From contig JAFTYW010000024.1 in NCBI GenBank assembly GCA_017461245.1, positions 1 to 64,000 of the forward strand: a DNA stretch of 64,000 nucleotides, read 5' to 3'. Position numbers and translations under genes: made by a program. The stretch is from Oscillospiraceae bacterium (GTDB lineage Bacteria > Bacillota > Clostridia > Oscillospirales > Ruminococcaceae). A model generated the notes under the pieces. The model was not told where the DNA came from and made no database searches. It saw only the letters and a list, made by a program, of their open reading frames with translations. Below, one piece after another: positions 6,613 to 15,118 of the stretch. How positions within the stretch are numbered: position 1 is the first letter of the stretch; every line of letters starts with the position of its first letter.

Positions 6613-7095
6613 ATGAGAGAGAAACCTTATAATAGGGCTGCCGCGGTGGAATATGCGCGCAGATGGGCGCTGGGGCGAAACCCCGCCTACTATAATTTTG
6701 AAAATATCGGTGGCGACTGCACAAATTTTGCCTCGCAATGTATATATGCGGGCGCAAAGGTTATGAACTTTACACACACTATGGGCTGGTATTACCGCTC
6801 GCTCTCTGACCGTGCGCCTGCTTGGAGCGGCGTTGAGTATCTGTATAACTTTCTTGTAAATAACCGCTCGGTAGGGCCATACGGGCACGAGGTAGAGCAG
6901 AACGAGGTAAAGATAGGTGATATAGTCCAGCTTGGAAGAAACAGCGGCGGCTTTTATCACTCGCCCGTAATTGTTGCAAACGATCCCGTTATTTTGGTGG
7001 CGGCGCACACCTTTGACGCTCTTAATAGACCTCTTTCGTCGTATATCTATGACGTCGCCCGCTTTATTCATATCGACGGCGTGCGAAGCTGGTAA
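6613..7095 (+). CDS. Putative amidase-domain (Amidase_6-type, papain-like) protein
   Basis: 160 residues spanning a single catalytic domain. The start NRAAAVEYARRWALGRNP, then YYNFENIGGDCTNFASQC is the hallmark of the clostridial/bacillar Amidase_6 family (a permuted relative of NlpC/P60-like cysteine hydrolases). Cys36 sits in GDCTNFASQ as the likely nucleophile. His116 (GFYHSP) and His132 (AAHTFDA) are candidates for the basic residue. There is no signal peptide, so unlike wall-bound relatives it probably acts in the cytoplasm, mother cell or forespore. GAGGTG lies 8 bases before the ATG. It is flanked by terminators and monocistronic. The natural substrate of the family is not established; a peptide or peptidoglycan amide bond is inferred. 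Confidence 0.8.
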   Translation: MREKPYNRAAAVEYARRWALGRNPAYYNFENIGGDCTNFASQCIYAGAKVMNFTHTMGWYYRSLSDRAPAWSGVEYLYNFLVNNRSVGPYGHEVEQNEVKIGDIVQLGRNSGGFYHSPVIVANDPVILVAAHTFDALNRPLSSYIYDVARFIHIDGVRSW

Positions 7096-7097
7096 AT

Positions 7098-7130
7098 AAA
7101 AACCGAGAACATCTGTTCTCGGTTTTTTTG
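7098..7130 (+). terminator. Terminator after amidase gene
   Basis: AAAACCGAGAACA/TGTTCTCGGTTTT stem followed by TTTTTG. Confidence 0.9.
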
Positions 7131-7178
7131 TTGGAAATATGCTATGCCGAAATCTTCTGGCATAAGAAATTGCGGTTT

Positions 7179-9188
7179 TTACATTAAGGTTACCAAATAA
7201 GAGGTAAAGCCGTGGTCTAAGCTCTTTTCGGGTATTTTATATTCCCAGAGAGTGCCTGTTTTCTCGCACATACCGCCAAAAAATGACTTGATATTATTAT
7301 GGAGCAGTCGGGTATAGCCCATACGATGTAAAACACTCATCCGCAGATACATACCAATAAAGGCATTGACAGGGCAGAAATTTTCTTTCTGATGAAAACT
7401 AAAGCCATTGATGATCGCCGCTTTTAATTTTGCGTATTTAGCATCATCCAGATCTATGCCGCCAAAAAGAACGGCATAATACTGACAAGCCTCGGAAATA
7501 TCATCAAAATTAACCAAATCGTTTCCTTCTCTTTTTGCGTGGTCAACAAACAACTCGCCGTTAAAAGCGCAGTCTATGGCTTGTTTTCGGATGTGATTGA
7601 CCTTCTCTGCAAGAGGCAAGCCGAAGACTTCTCCTGCAGCTTCAAGCATTCCTGCATATAAGAAATTAGTGGGATAATTTACATCCTGCACCCATTCGTT
7701 AGCCTTGGACCATTCAACGAAATTCCAATTGGGAAGTTTTTCAAGCAGACCCGACTCATTTTCATAGCGGGCCAAAAACTCGATAACACCCATCACCGAC
7801 GGAAAAAAAGCCTCTCTGTCGGCTGACTGATTGCGTTTAGTAAGATAATCACAAACCTCAAGTACATACCACATATCCCATTGAGGAATAAATTTGATGT
7901 TTTCGCCTGTGTCTGAGGGATAGGTCATAGGCAGTACACCCTGCGGATATTCACCCTCGTTTTTGTAAAGAATAAAGTTTTCTAAAAAGGCGTCCTCAAC
8001 GGGCGTTTTGCCAAAAAGGAAATATTCAGCCTTGCCTGTAAAATATGAGTCGCAGAGCCATCCCGCCCTCTCTCGTGAGGGGCAGTCAGTAAAAATATCA
8101 ACGGCATTATGGGAAAAACTGCGTAAGGCGGCATCATATACACCCTGCAATTCCAAATCGTCAAATTTAAGTCTTTTGGCATCCTTCATATTGCGTACGA
8201 AATTTCTCCAGCCAAATTCGGATATTGTAACTTCTCCCGATTTTATCAGCACCGCTACCTTGCGAAAGGTATATGGCTCAAATGATTCCTTTTGCATCTG
8301 CTGTCCAGCCTTTAGATTATACTGGATAATGGGTTGGCAGTGCATGTGGTTCACAAAGGCAAAGGCATCGTCAGGACAATTCTCGGTCATAGCGAGTATT
8401 ATTTCGCTGTCCTTTTTTGCTGAAGCCTTAAGAAACGGAAAACCTGCTTGTATAGCACAAGCATCCAGCATGATCCACTGTCCTTCCGTTAGAGAAACTG
8501 GAAGTTTTCCATTGAGGTCAGCCCGAAATTCTTGCGAATCAACAAATCTAAATGGCTTGTCGGAAATTTCCTCTTCAGAGTACTGTCCCCATTTGGATTC
8601 GCTCTGCATACCTGCTGAGTAAGCATTTTTGCGATTCAATTCGCCCTGTATAAAGTTGCCTCCAACGTAGGTATCAGCCTTGTGCGAGGAAAAGTCGGCA
8701 TAGGGAACACGGCGCTCAATAAAAATTGGCGCTTTTACCGGTACGGCGGCTACGGGTTCCGGCTTTTCACCCATATCGTAAATTTCAGTGAAATGGCGTT
8801 GCATAGAGAAACGCTCTACCTTTTGACGACGCTCTCTGTTAATAAAACAAGCAAAATCCTCGCCTGTGGCTGCCAGCACTTCTTTGTCGCAGGTTACCTC
8901 GGCACAGCAGAAAGAAGGCTGCTTGACTGTTGAAAGACTTTTGCAGCCATAACCTGCCACCTCAATTCTGATTTCGTTTCCGCCGCTTAATGCGTACTCA
9001 TCTATGCGGGCATATCCCTTGGCAGTGCGGGCAGGACCAAAGCCCAAAAAGCAGCCATCAATGTAAACTTTGTAAAAATCTGATGCTGAAATGCGAAGTG
9101 TTGCACCTGCAAGCTTTGCTTTTGCACAGAATATCAGATTTGTATTTAATCCCATATCATACCATACGGGCACAGCTTTTTGAAACAT
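7179..9188 (-). CDS. GH78-like alpha-L-rhamnosidase family protein
   Basis: 669 residues, no signal peptide, so it probably acts on imported oligosaccharides. The N-terminal half is a beta-sandwich carbohydrate-binding region (YKVYIDGCFLGFGPAR near residues 39-54, typical of the rhamnosidase N-terminal domain). The second half is the (alpha/alpha)6 barrel. Its hallmark is DCPSRERAGWLCD at 368-380, a variant of the DCPxRxERxGWxGD signature that carries catalytic acidic residues. QWDMWYVL (436-443) and NWNFVEWS (487-494) follow. The glycine and aspartate of the usual WTGD are changed to WLCD, which could shift specificity. It fits the neighbouring pectin-type genes (GH4 galacturonidase, esterase). 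ATG 9188 has AAGGAGT ahead of it. Monocistronic on the minus strand. Confidence 0.82.
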   Translation of the reverse strand: MFQKAVPVWYDMGLNTNLIFCAKAKLAGATLRISASDFYKVYIDGCFLGFGPARTAKGYARIDEYALSGGNEIRIEVAGYGCKSLSTVKQPSFCCAEVTCDKEVLAATGEDFACFINRERRQKVERFSMQRHFTEIYDMGEKPEPVAAVPVKAPIFIERRVPYADFSSHKADTYVGGNFIQGELNRKNAYSAGMQSESKWGQYSEEEISDKPFRFVDSQEFRADLNGKLPVSLTEGQWIMLDACAIQAGFPFLKASAKKDSEIILAMTENCPDDAFAFVNHMHCQPIIQYNLKAGQQMQKESFEPYTFRKVAVLIKSGEVTISEFGWRNFVRNMKDAKRLKFDDLELQGVYDAALRSFSHNAVDIFTDCPSRERAGWLCDSYFTGKAEYFLFGKTPVEDAFLENFILYKNEGEYPQGVLPMTYPSDTGENIKFIPQWDMWYVLEVCDYLTKRNQSADREAFFPSVMGVIEFLARYENESGLLEKLPNWNFVEWSKANEWVQDVNYPTNFLYAGMLEAAGEVFGLPLAEKVNHIRKQAIDCAFNGELFVDHAKREGNDLVNFDDISEACQYYAVLFGGIDLDDAKYAKLKAAIINGFSFHQKENFCPVNAFIGMYLRMSVLHRMGYTRLLHNNIKSFFGGMCEKTGTLWEYKIPEKSLDHGFTSYLVTLM

Positions 9189-9407
9189 ACAAAAACTCCT
9201 TGAATTGATTTAACTTTTATATGTATAAATTTGTTTTATAATCTATGTTTTAATTTTAAACCATAAACTTAATTTGTCAATATTATTTGTTTAAATTGTT
9301 CATAACAAGATATTTAAATAATCTGCGAAAACAAGCAATAAATTGATATATATTTTTAAAATATTGTACTATAATGATACCGCAAAAATAAAAAAGGAAG
9401 TGCTGCA

Positions 9408-10301
9408 TTGAAAAGCAAAATTAAATTTGACCTTTCATATCTGTGGGTTATTTTGGCCGCCGTTCTGCTTGCCTTCAACTATCAGCTTTTCATAGTTGAG
9501 AATAGCTTTGCCCCTGCGGGAATAAACGGTATCGCAACCATGATCCAGTATAAAACGGGTTTCAGTATTTCGTATATGTCGCTTATCATAAACGTCCCGC
9601 TTTGTATTCTGGCTTACTTTTTGGTTGACAAGGTCTTTGCAAAGAAATCGCTCTGCTTCTGCCTTGTCTATTCCTTTGTTTTTCTGTTTTTGCAAAAGCT
9701 TGGCCTCGAGGCCTTTCAGTACGACGCTCAAGGACACGACACCATTTTCCCTGTAATCTTAAGCGGCGTTATCTCGGGCGCAGTTTACGGAATTTGCTTC
9801 CGCTTAAACGCCTCAACCGGCGGCACCGATATCGTTTCAAAATACATCAGTAAGATAAAACCGCATCTTAACTTTTTTTGGGTAACATTTACTCTAAATG
9901 CCTTTGTTGCGGCGGTTTCCTTCTTTGTATATGCCGAGCCTTCGAGCGTGGGCGAGTTTGTTTACGATTATAAGCCCGTTTGCCTATGCGTCACATACTG
10001 CTTTGTTTCAAGCTTTGTAGGAAATACAATATTAAAGGGAACAAAATCGGCCTATAAATTCACCGTTATAACAACTCACGCCGAACAGATCTCCGAGCAG
10101 ATCAAAAAGGAATTAAGGCATTCGTCTACACGTATAGATGCTGTTGGCTCTTACAGCGGCGAAGGGTATACAATGCTCATCTGCGTTGTGAATCGACATC
10201 AGCTGGTTGACTTTCAGAATATCCTCAAAAGCTACGATAAGACCTTCTCCTTCTGTGAGCAGGTTAGTGAGACCTACGGAAACTTTAAGCATATCAAATA
10301 A
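9408..10301 (+). CDS. YitT family membrane protein (DUF161 + DUF2179)
   Basis: 297 residues: five to six hydrophobic helices (residues about 9-200, beginning LSYLWVILAAVLLAFNYQLF), then a cytoplasmic DUF2179 domain (about 205-290, TVITTHAEQISEQIKKEL ... TMLICVVNRHQ). The glycine-rich PAGINGIATMIQYKTG and FRLNASTGGTDIVSKY blocks are the family hallmark. Function of YitT proteins is unknown; a small-molecule transporter is the common guess. The start is TTG at 9408 with AAGGAAG 7 bases ahead; there is no nearer ATG in frame. It lies divergent from the rhamnosidase gene in an AT-rich 219-base gap. Confidence 0.9.
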   Translation: MKSKIKFDLSYLWVILAAVLLAFNYQLFIVENSFAPAGINGIATMIQYKTGFSISYMSLIINVPLCILAYFLVDKVFAKKSLCFCLVYSFVFLFLQKLGLEAFQYDAQGHDTIFPVILSGVISGAVYGICFRLNASTGGTDIVSKYISKIKPHLNFFWVTFTLNAFVAAVSFFVYAEPSSVGEFVYDYKPVCLCVTYCFVSSFVGNTILKGTKSAYKFTVITTHAEQISEQIKKELRHSSTRIDAVGSYSGEGYTMLICVVNRHQLVDFQNILKSYDKTFSFCEQVSETYGNFKHIK

Positions 10302-10327
10302 TGTATACACAACTTATAATATAATTC

Positions 10328-10523
10328 GGCTCCCTCTGACGAGGGTAGCGAAGCGCGACGCGGGAGTGAATGACAGTCCTGTGGACTGTCAGAGCCGCGG
10401 CGTGACCGAGCCACAGCGAGAAATGGCAAAACCATTGGTTTTGACTGAGGGAGAGAGAACAAAAAGTCTCTCCCTCCGTCTTTTTGCTTCGCAAAAATCC
10501 ACCTCCCTCGTCAGAGGGAAGCT
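10328..10523. mobile_element. MITE-like inverted-repeat element
   Basis: About 195 bases bounded by an 18-base inverted repeat: GGCTCCCTCTGACGAGGG at 10328-10345 and its complement CCCTCGTCAGAGGGAAGC at 10505-10522, with one extra base. The interior has further hairpins (GACAGTCCTGTGGACTGTC, CAAAACCATTGGTTTTG, GACTGAGGGAGAGA with its partner TCTCTCCCTC). No coding capacity for a transposase exists, as expected for a non-autonomous element. A shorter relative lies at 27825-27880, so it is a dispersed genomic repeat. Confidence 0.75.
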
Positions 10524-10554
10524 AAAAAAGGTCAGATTCGTTATGAATCTGACC
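10524..10554 (-). terminator. Terminator for the AraC-family gene (minus strand)
   Basis: Stem GGTCAGATTC / GAATCTGACC (10530-10539 with 10545-10554). Read on the minus strand the hairpin is followed by TTTTTTAGC, so it ends the minus-strand transcript; the plus-strand exit has no T tract. Confidence 0.7.
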
Positions 10555-10600
10555 CTTAGTTGTTTTTATGAAAAACATCGTTTTTGTGTTATTGTATATT

Positions 10601-11374
10601 TTAAAATTCGGGGTGCTTTTTGTAATAAGATGGGGAAACGCCGGTAATATCCCTAAAAACCTTGCTAAAATATGCCGAGGAGTTAAATCCGCAAAGCTGA
10701 GAAATTTCAAGGAAACCCTTGTCGGTCGAGATTATGAGGTTGCAGGCGTTTTTGATCTTTATGCTGTTGAGATAGTCAATAACGGTAATGCCCATAGCCT
10801 TTTTAAAGGTGTGGCAAAGGTGATATTTTGAAATGTAAAGATAATCGGCAATCTGCTCTATGTTGTGAATTTCGCTATAGTTTGTGTTTATGTAAGAGAT
10901 GATGCGGCTTATCTGCTCGTCGTAAGCCGTCTCGGGCTTGCATTGAGAAAGCTCGCTTAAGAGTACGCCCAAATACAGCGCAAACTCGGTTTCGCTTTGG
11001 CTGTTTGCAAGATGCGATAAAAGTGATTTGAACCGCTTGTGCCGCGACTCGTCGGGGGTCAGCATTGTGTTTTCAAAGCAGACAAGCATATCGGATATTG
11101 CCTTGTCGGTGTAGGTCTTTTTTAAGAAATCCTCGGTAAAGCCTACAAGCGTTCTCAGTCCGTAGGTTCCGCCCGTTCGGTGAAACTTCATCTTGGGAAT
11201 AAGAACAAAGCTGCCCGCCGTAACCGAGAAAAACTTATCCTCAACAAAGTATTCGCGGCTGCCCGCCTCAAGATAGTAGATCTCGTAGGATGCGTGGTAG
11301 TGCATAGATCTCATTGTGGCGCTGCTCGAGCTTGTTGATATAAAATATTCTTCTGTAATAGAGTAATTTGCCAT
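10601..11374 (-). CDS. AraC-family transcriptional regulator with cupin sensor domain
   Basis: 257 residues. The N-terminal cupin-like ligand domain (MHYHASYEIYYLEAGS near residues 24-39, PKMKFHRTG near 60-70) senses a sugar-type effector. The C-terminal part has two HTH motifs (IEQIADYLYISKYHLCHTFKK and FLEISQLCGFNSSAYFSKVF, then ITGVSPSYYKK), the complete AraC DNA-binding domain. I start it at the ATG at 11374, which has AGAGGTGG 6 bases ahead; a longer in-frame reading to 11431 has no ribosome site. It is divergent from the esterase-GH4 operon across a 320-base gap, so it is the natural candidate regulator of that operon. Confidence 0.9.
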   Translation of the reverse strand: MANYSITEEYFISTSSSSATMRSMHYHASYEIYYLEAGSREYFVEDKFFSVTAGSFVLIPKMKFHRTGGTYGLRTLVGFTEDFLKKTYTDKAISDMLVCFENTMLTPDESRHKRFKSLLSHLANSQSETEFALYLGVLLSELSQCKPETAYDEQISRIISYINTNYSEIHNIEQIADYLYISKYHLCHTFKKAMGITVIDYLNSIKIKNACNLIISTDKGFLEISQLCGFNSSAYFSKVFRDITGVSPSYYKKHPEF

Positions 11375-11402
11375 AATACCACCTCTTATAATGATTGTAG
11401 TT

Positions 11403-11577
11403 TGTCGAAACGCAAAAAAGCGCTTCGACAAGCCACTTTTTAAGTGGCTTAAGCAAAATTAAATTCTAATATTTAATTTTGCACAACACTCATTGCAATG
11501 GGATAGGACAAATTTCTTCTGAAAATTTGTCACAAAATCAGAGATTTTGTGGCGAAACAAGATTGTTTCGCCTAACC
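11403..11577. repeat. Array of consecutive hairpins between divergent promoters
   Basis: Six inverted repeats follow one another nearly without gaps. TGTCGAAACGC/GCGCTTCGACA spans 11403-11430, AAGCCACTT/AAGTGGCTT 11430-11450, and GCAAAATTAAAT/ATTTAATTTTGC 11453-11482. ACAAATTT/AAATTTGT spans 11508-11530, CACAAAATC/GATTTTGTG 11531-11551, and GCGAAACAA/TTGTTTCGC 11552-11571. The last three are enclosed by GGATAGG (11501-11507) and CCTAACC (11571-11577), which pair at 6 of 7 positions, giving a multibranched fold. No ORF covers it. See finding. Confidence 0.7.
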
Positions 11578-11695
11578 TATACCATTATAGCAATATTTTA
11601 CAACACAACTCCAAATAAAGCAATAATTTTATATAAATTTTAAATATATTGATTTATAATAAAATTACAATCTTAATACCGAAAGGGGTATTTGC

Positions 11696-12712
11696 GTGAA
11701 ATTTTACAATTCAAAAGATTACGTTCAGCATCTAGCAGGTAAAATGCCTTTCTTAATGGCGTACGATGAGAACAATCATGAGGAGTGGTGCGAGAAGGCT
11801 AAGGAAAAGCTCACCGAACTTCTCGGCTTGCCTCTTATCCCTTGCGATGATGATATGTTCCAGATTACCGAAACCATCGAAAAGGATACATATACACAGT
11901 ACAAATTTGAGTATCAGAGCGAAGAGGACTATTTTGTTCCCTGCGATCTTTTAGTTCCTAAGGGTCTTTGTGGCCCCGTTCCTCTTGCAATCTGCCTTCA
12001 GGGTCACTCTACCGGTAAACACATCTCGGTAGGCGAGCCTATCTATCCCGGCGACCCCGGTACCATCGCGGGCGGCAGAGATTTTGCTATCCAGGCGGTA
12101 AATGAGGGCTTTGTTGCAATCGCAATGGAGCAGAGATATATGGGTAGCTCGGGTGTTGGTGACGAAAAGGGAAATCCCCAGTGCTTAAAGGCTCACACCG
12201 TTCCCCCGACATTCCATTTAGGCAGAACCCCCATCGGCGAGAGAGTCTGGGATATTTCAAGACTTATTGACGTTGTTGAAAAACACCTTACACAGTACGT
12301 TGATACCGATAAAATTATCTGTATGGGCAACTCGGGCGGCGGAACTGCAACCTTCTATGCAGGCTGCCTTGAGGAGAGGATCAAGGTTTGCGTTCCATCC
12401 TGCGCAGTATGTACCTACAGCGCTTCGATTTTAGCCATGGCACACTGCGACTGTAACTACATCCCCGGCGTTCGCAGATATTTCGATATGGGCGATCTTG
12501 GTTGCCTCGTTGCACCCCGTGGTTACGTTCAGGTAAACGGCGCTAAGGACGGAATATTCCCCCTTGAAGGTGCAAAGGAATCCTTTGAAAACATCAAGAA
12601 GGCTTACAAAAAGCTCGGCGTTGAGGATAAGTGCCATATGGTAGTAGGCGAGGGTGGACATAGATTCTATCCTGTGCAGGCTTGGCCTATCGTTAAAGAG
12701 CTTATTAAATAG
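11696..12712 (+). CDS. Alpha/beta-hydrolase, acetyl-esterase-like (Abhydrolase_7 type)
   Basis: 338 residues, cytoplasmic (no signal peptide). The alpha/beta-hydrolase nucleophile elbow GNSGGG places Ser213 as nucleophile. His322 (GEGGHRFYP) and the aspartate in NGAKDGIFPLEG near 285 complete a triad. The oxyanion region is ICLQGHSTGKH near residue 100. Proteins of this type cluster with glycoside hydrolases and are often annotated acetyl xylan esterase or glucuronoyl-esterase-like; the ester removed here is not known. The start is GTG 11696 with AAAGGGG 8 bases upstream. It is first in a four-gene operon with the GH4 enzyme 13 bases downstream, so removal of acetyl or methyl esters from a uronic-acid oligosaccharide is a reasonable inference. 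Confidence 0.85.
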   Translation: MKFYNSKDYVQHLAGKMPFLMAYDENNHEEWCEKAKEKLTELLGLPLIPCDDDMFQITETIEKDTYTQYKFEYQSEEDYFVPCDLLVPKGLCGPVPLAICLQGHSTGKHISVGEPIYPGDPGTIAGGRDFAIQAVNEGFVAIAMEQRYMGSSGVGDEKGNPQCLKAHTVPPTFHLGRTPIGERVWDISRLIDVVEKHLTQYVDTDKIICMGNSGGGTATFYAGCLEERIKVCVPSCAVCTYSASILAMAHCDCNYIPGVRRYFDMGDLGCLVAPRGYVQVNGAKDGIFPLEGAKESFENIKKAYKKLGVEDKCHMVVGEGGHRFYPVQAWPIVKELIK

Positions 12713-12725
12713 GAGAAAATGAATT

Positions 12726-14132
12726 ATGAGATTTGTTGATAATAAAGTTGAGGACTTAAAAATAGCATACATAGGCGGCGGTTCAAGAGATTGGGGCTGG
12801 ACCCTTATGAACGACCTTGTTACAAACGACGATATGTCGGGCGATGTTTATCTCTATGATATTGACTTTGGGGCCGCAAAGGACAATGAGGTCATCGGCG
12901 CTAAATATAATTGCGTTCCCGAGGCAAAGAGTAAATGGGGCTTTCACGCAGTAAAAACAATAAAAGAGGCTCTTGAGGGAGCAAACTTTGTTGTTATCTC
13001 AATCCTTCCCGGTACCTTTGACGAGATGGAGTCCGACGTTCATACTCCCGAAAAGTACGGCATTTATCAGTCGGTAGGCGACACATCGGGCCCCGGTGGA
13101 ATAGTGCGAGCAATGCGCACCATTCCTATGTATGAGGAAATTGCAGAGGCTATCAAAAAGTACTGCCCTGACACTTGGGTCATCAACTACACCAATCCTA
13201 TGACCCTCTGCGTTAAGACCCTCTACAGAGTTTTCCCCGAGATCAAGGCCTTTGGTTGTTGCCACGAGGTTTTCAGTACCCAGACCCTTATCTGCAAAAT
13301 GCTCGAAAAGGAAATGGGCATCAAGGCAACCCGAGATGAGATAAAAATAAATCCCGTATCGGTCAACCACTTTACCTGGCTCACCTCTGCAAAATATAGA
13401 GATATGGACCTTTTCCCGCTTTATAAGGCATTTGCCGAGAAATACAAGGACGGTTATACCGAGGAGCTTGAGGAAAACTGGTTTAACAACTTTTTTGCAT
13501 CCTCACAGAGAGTCAAGTTTGACCTCTTTAACAAGTACGGTTACATTGCTGCTGCAGGCGACAGACACCTTGCAGAGTTTAACGACGGAACCAGTTATCT
13601 TAAAGACCCCGAAACAGTTAGATCTTGGGGCTTTGGTCTTACTCCTATTTCGTGGCGTAAAGAGCACAGAGCTGAAAAGATCGAGGAAAGCCGAGCAATA
13701 AGAGCAGGCGAAAAGGAGATCGAAATAAGAAAGACCGGCGAAGAGGGCATCAGTCAGATGAAAGCCATTTTGGGACTTCACGACCTCGTTACAAACGTCA
13801 ACATCCCCAACGTTGGTCAGATTCCCAACCTTCCTATCGGCGCAGTTGTTGAAACAAATGCAGTCTTCAGAGCCGATTCGGTTACACCTGTTATGGCAGG
13901 AAATATCCCCACCGAAATTTACACCCTTGTTTCGAGAATCTGCGCCGAGCAGGAGCTTGTCAGCGCGGCTATCGCAAAGCGTGATATCCAGCTTATTTTC
14001 AACGCTTTCGTATCTGATCCCTTGGTAACCTGCTCCTATGATGATGCTAAAAAGCTCTTTAAGGAAATGGTTCTTAACACCAAGGAATATCTTGGCGACT
14101 ACGATCTGACCGCACTCGACAACCTTAAATAG
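12726..14132 (+). CDS. GH4 glycoside hydrolase with CHEV motif, probable alpha-galacturonidase
   Basis: 468 residues, the normal GH4 length. GH4 enzymes use NAD+ and a divalent metal in a redox-assisted hydrolysis. The dinucleotide motif GGGSRDWG is at 17-24, NYTNP at 154-158, and the metal motif CHEV at Cys179-Val182, with the second metal histidine in VSVNHFTWL (His215). Within GH4 the four-residue motif tracks specificity, and CHEV is the one described for alpha-galacturonidases (LplD type), as opposed to CHSV of alpha-galactosidases. That makes galacturonic acid the likely non-reducing sugar. It is second gene of the operon after the esterase, 11 bases before the first of two unknown paralogues. 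Confidence 0.88.
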   Translation: MRFVDNKVEDLKIAYIGGGSRDWGWTLMNDLVTNDDMSGDVYLYDIDFGAAKDNEVIGAKYNCVPEAKSKWGFHAVKTIKEALEGANFVVISILPGTFDEMESDVHTPEKYGIYQSVGDTSGPGGIVRAMRTIPMYEEIAEAIKKYCPDTWVINYTNPMTLCVKTLYRVFPEIKAFGCCHEVFSTQTLICKMLEKEMGIKATRDEIKINPVSVNHFTWLTSAKYRDMDLFPLYKAFAEKYKDGYTEELEENWFNNFFASSQRVKFDLFNKYGYIAAAGDRHLAEFNDGTSYLKDPETVRSWGFGLTPISWRKEHRAEKIEESRAIRAGEKEIEIRKTGEEGISQMKAILGLHDLVTNVNIPNVGQIPNLPIGAVVETNAVFRADSVTPVMAGNIPTEIYTLVSRICAEQELVSAAIAKRDIQLIFNAFVSDPLVTCSYDDAKKLFKEMVLNTKEYLGDYDLTALDNLK

Positions 14133-14143
14133 AGGTGAATTAA

Positions 14144-15097
14144 GTGGAAATCGCAAAAGAAAACTATAGGGATTTTTTAGGCTTCGGCGCATATAGCCTT
14201 GACCCGAGATGGTACTCCTTTGACGAGTTTAACTGGTTTGCAGATAAAAACTATTTTAACACCTATATGCTCAACTATGAGGGACTCGGCACGTCTATTT
14301 ACGCCGCTAAAAAGCTTCAAGATAAAGGCTGCCAGTTCTGGCTTGCAACTGCAAATGCAGGCATTTATTTCAGCAGAAAAGAAACCCTTTCCGAGTATAT
14401 GGAGAGGATTGATAAGTTCGTTTCCAAACTTAAAGAAAACGAAGTCTGGGATAGCTTTATCGGATTTAGTTATGACGAGCCGCTTTTAAAGAAATACCAC
14501 ACCAATCAAGATTTCTATGATATGACAAAAGCGCTCTACGAACAGTACGGCAAGAGAAACTTTGTTTGCTTCTCGGGACAAGAGGTTTCGGGCAAAAAGG
14601 GCAACTGGAACGACCCCGACGGAACTCTTATTTTAGAGAGATTTGCAACCGAGTATATCAGCGACGTTGGCTTTGACAGCTACGGCTACGATTTCAGAAA
14701 AGAAAGCTCTCCTGCTATGGAGAGAAGATTTAAGACCCTTAATGAAACCTATCCCGACATTCACGACGCCGAAAGCTATTATAAGCATTTCTACAATATG
14801 CTTAAGGACAGAATGATAAATAAGGACGCTAAAATTTGGTATTTCCCCTGTATGTACGAGGTTAACACCTGGGGTGCATTTAAAAGCGATGAGGATTACT
14901 GCATCGCTCACTTAAAGGGCTTTACCGATATGCTCTTAAAAGAGAAGAACCCTGGCGGTATGATGGGCTACACCTTTAAGAGCTGGAGTGGAAACACCGT
15001 TGCGCTCGACCATTTCTTAGGGCGCAACAATCCTAACAGATGGGAAAGGTTTGAAGAGGAGCTTTATAACACAAAAAAGCTCTTAGAAGCTAAATAA
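14144..15097 (+). CDS. Unknown protein, probable TIM-barrel-type glycan enzyme, paralogue 1
   Basis: 317 residues, no signal peptide or membrane helix. I recognise no named family. Repeated aromatic blocks (GFGAYSLDPRWYSFDEFNWF, residues 13-32) and alternating strands and helices suggest a (beta/alpha)8 barrel. FIGFSYDEPLLKKYHTN (105-121) has an acidic pair Asp111-Glu112 at what looks like a strand end, like acid/base motifs of barrel hydrolases. Glu147 in SGQEVSGKKGNWNDP and the SDEDYCIAHL and GYTFKSWSG blocks are the other strong conserved sites shared with the next gene. The start is GTG 14144 with AGAGGTG 7 bases ahead. It sits 11 bases after the GH4 gene, so a role in the same uronic-acid glycan pathway is inferred. 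Confidence 0.75.
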   Translation: MEIAKENYRDFLGFGAYSLDPRWYSFDEFNWFADKNYFNTYMLNYEGLGTSIYAAKKLQDKGCQFWLATANAGIYFSRKETLSEYMERIDKFVSKLKENEVWDSFIGFSYDEPLLKKYHTNQDFYDMTKALYEQYGKRNFVCFSGQEVSGKKGNWNDPDGTLILERFATEYISDVGFDSYGYDFRKESSPAMERRFKTLNETYPDIHDAESYYKHFYNMLKDRMINKDAKIWYFPCMYEVNTWGAFKSDEDYCIAHLKGFTDMLLKEKNPGGMMGYTFKSWSGNTVALDHFLGRNNPNRWERFEEELYNTKKLLEAK

Positions 15098-15118
15098 CTA
15101 AGAGAGGAGTAAAGTGCT

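Noticed and set aside
11403..11577. CRISPR array
   Set aside because: Hairpins are inverted, differ in sequence and have no regular direct repeats or unique spacers; no cas gene is near.
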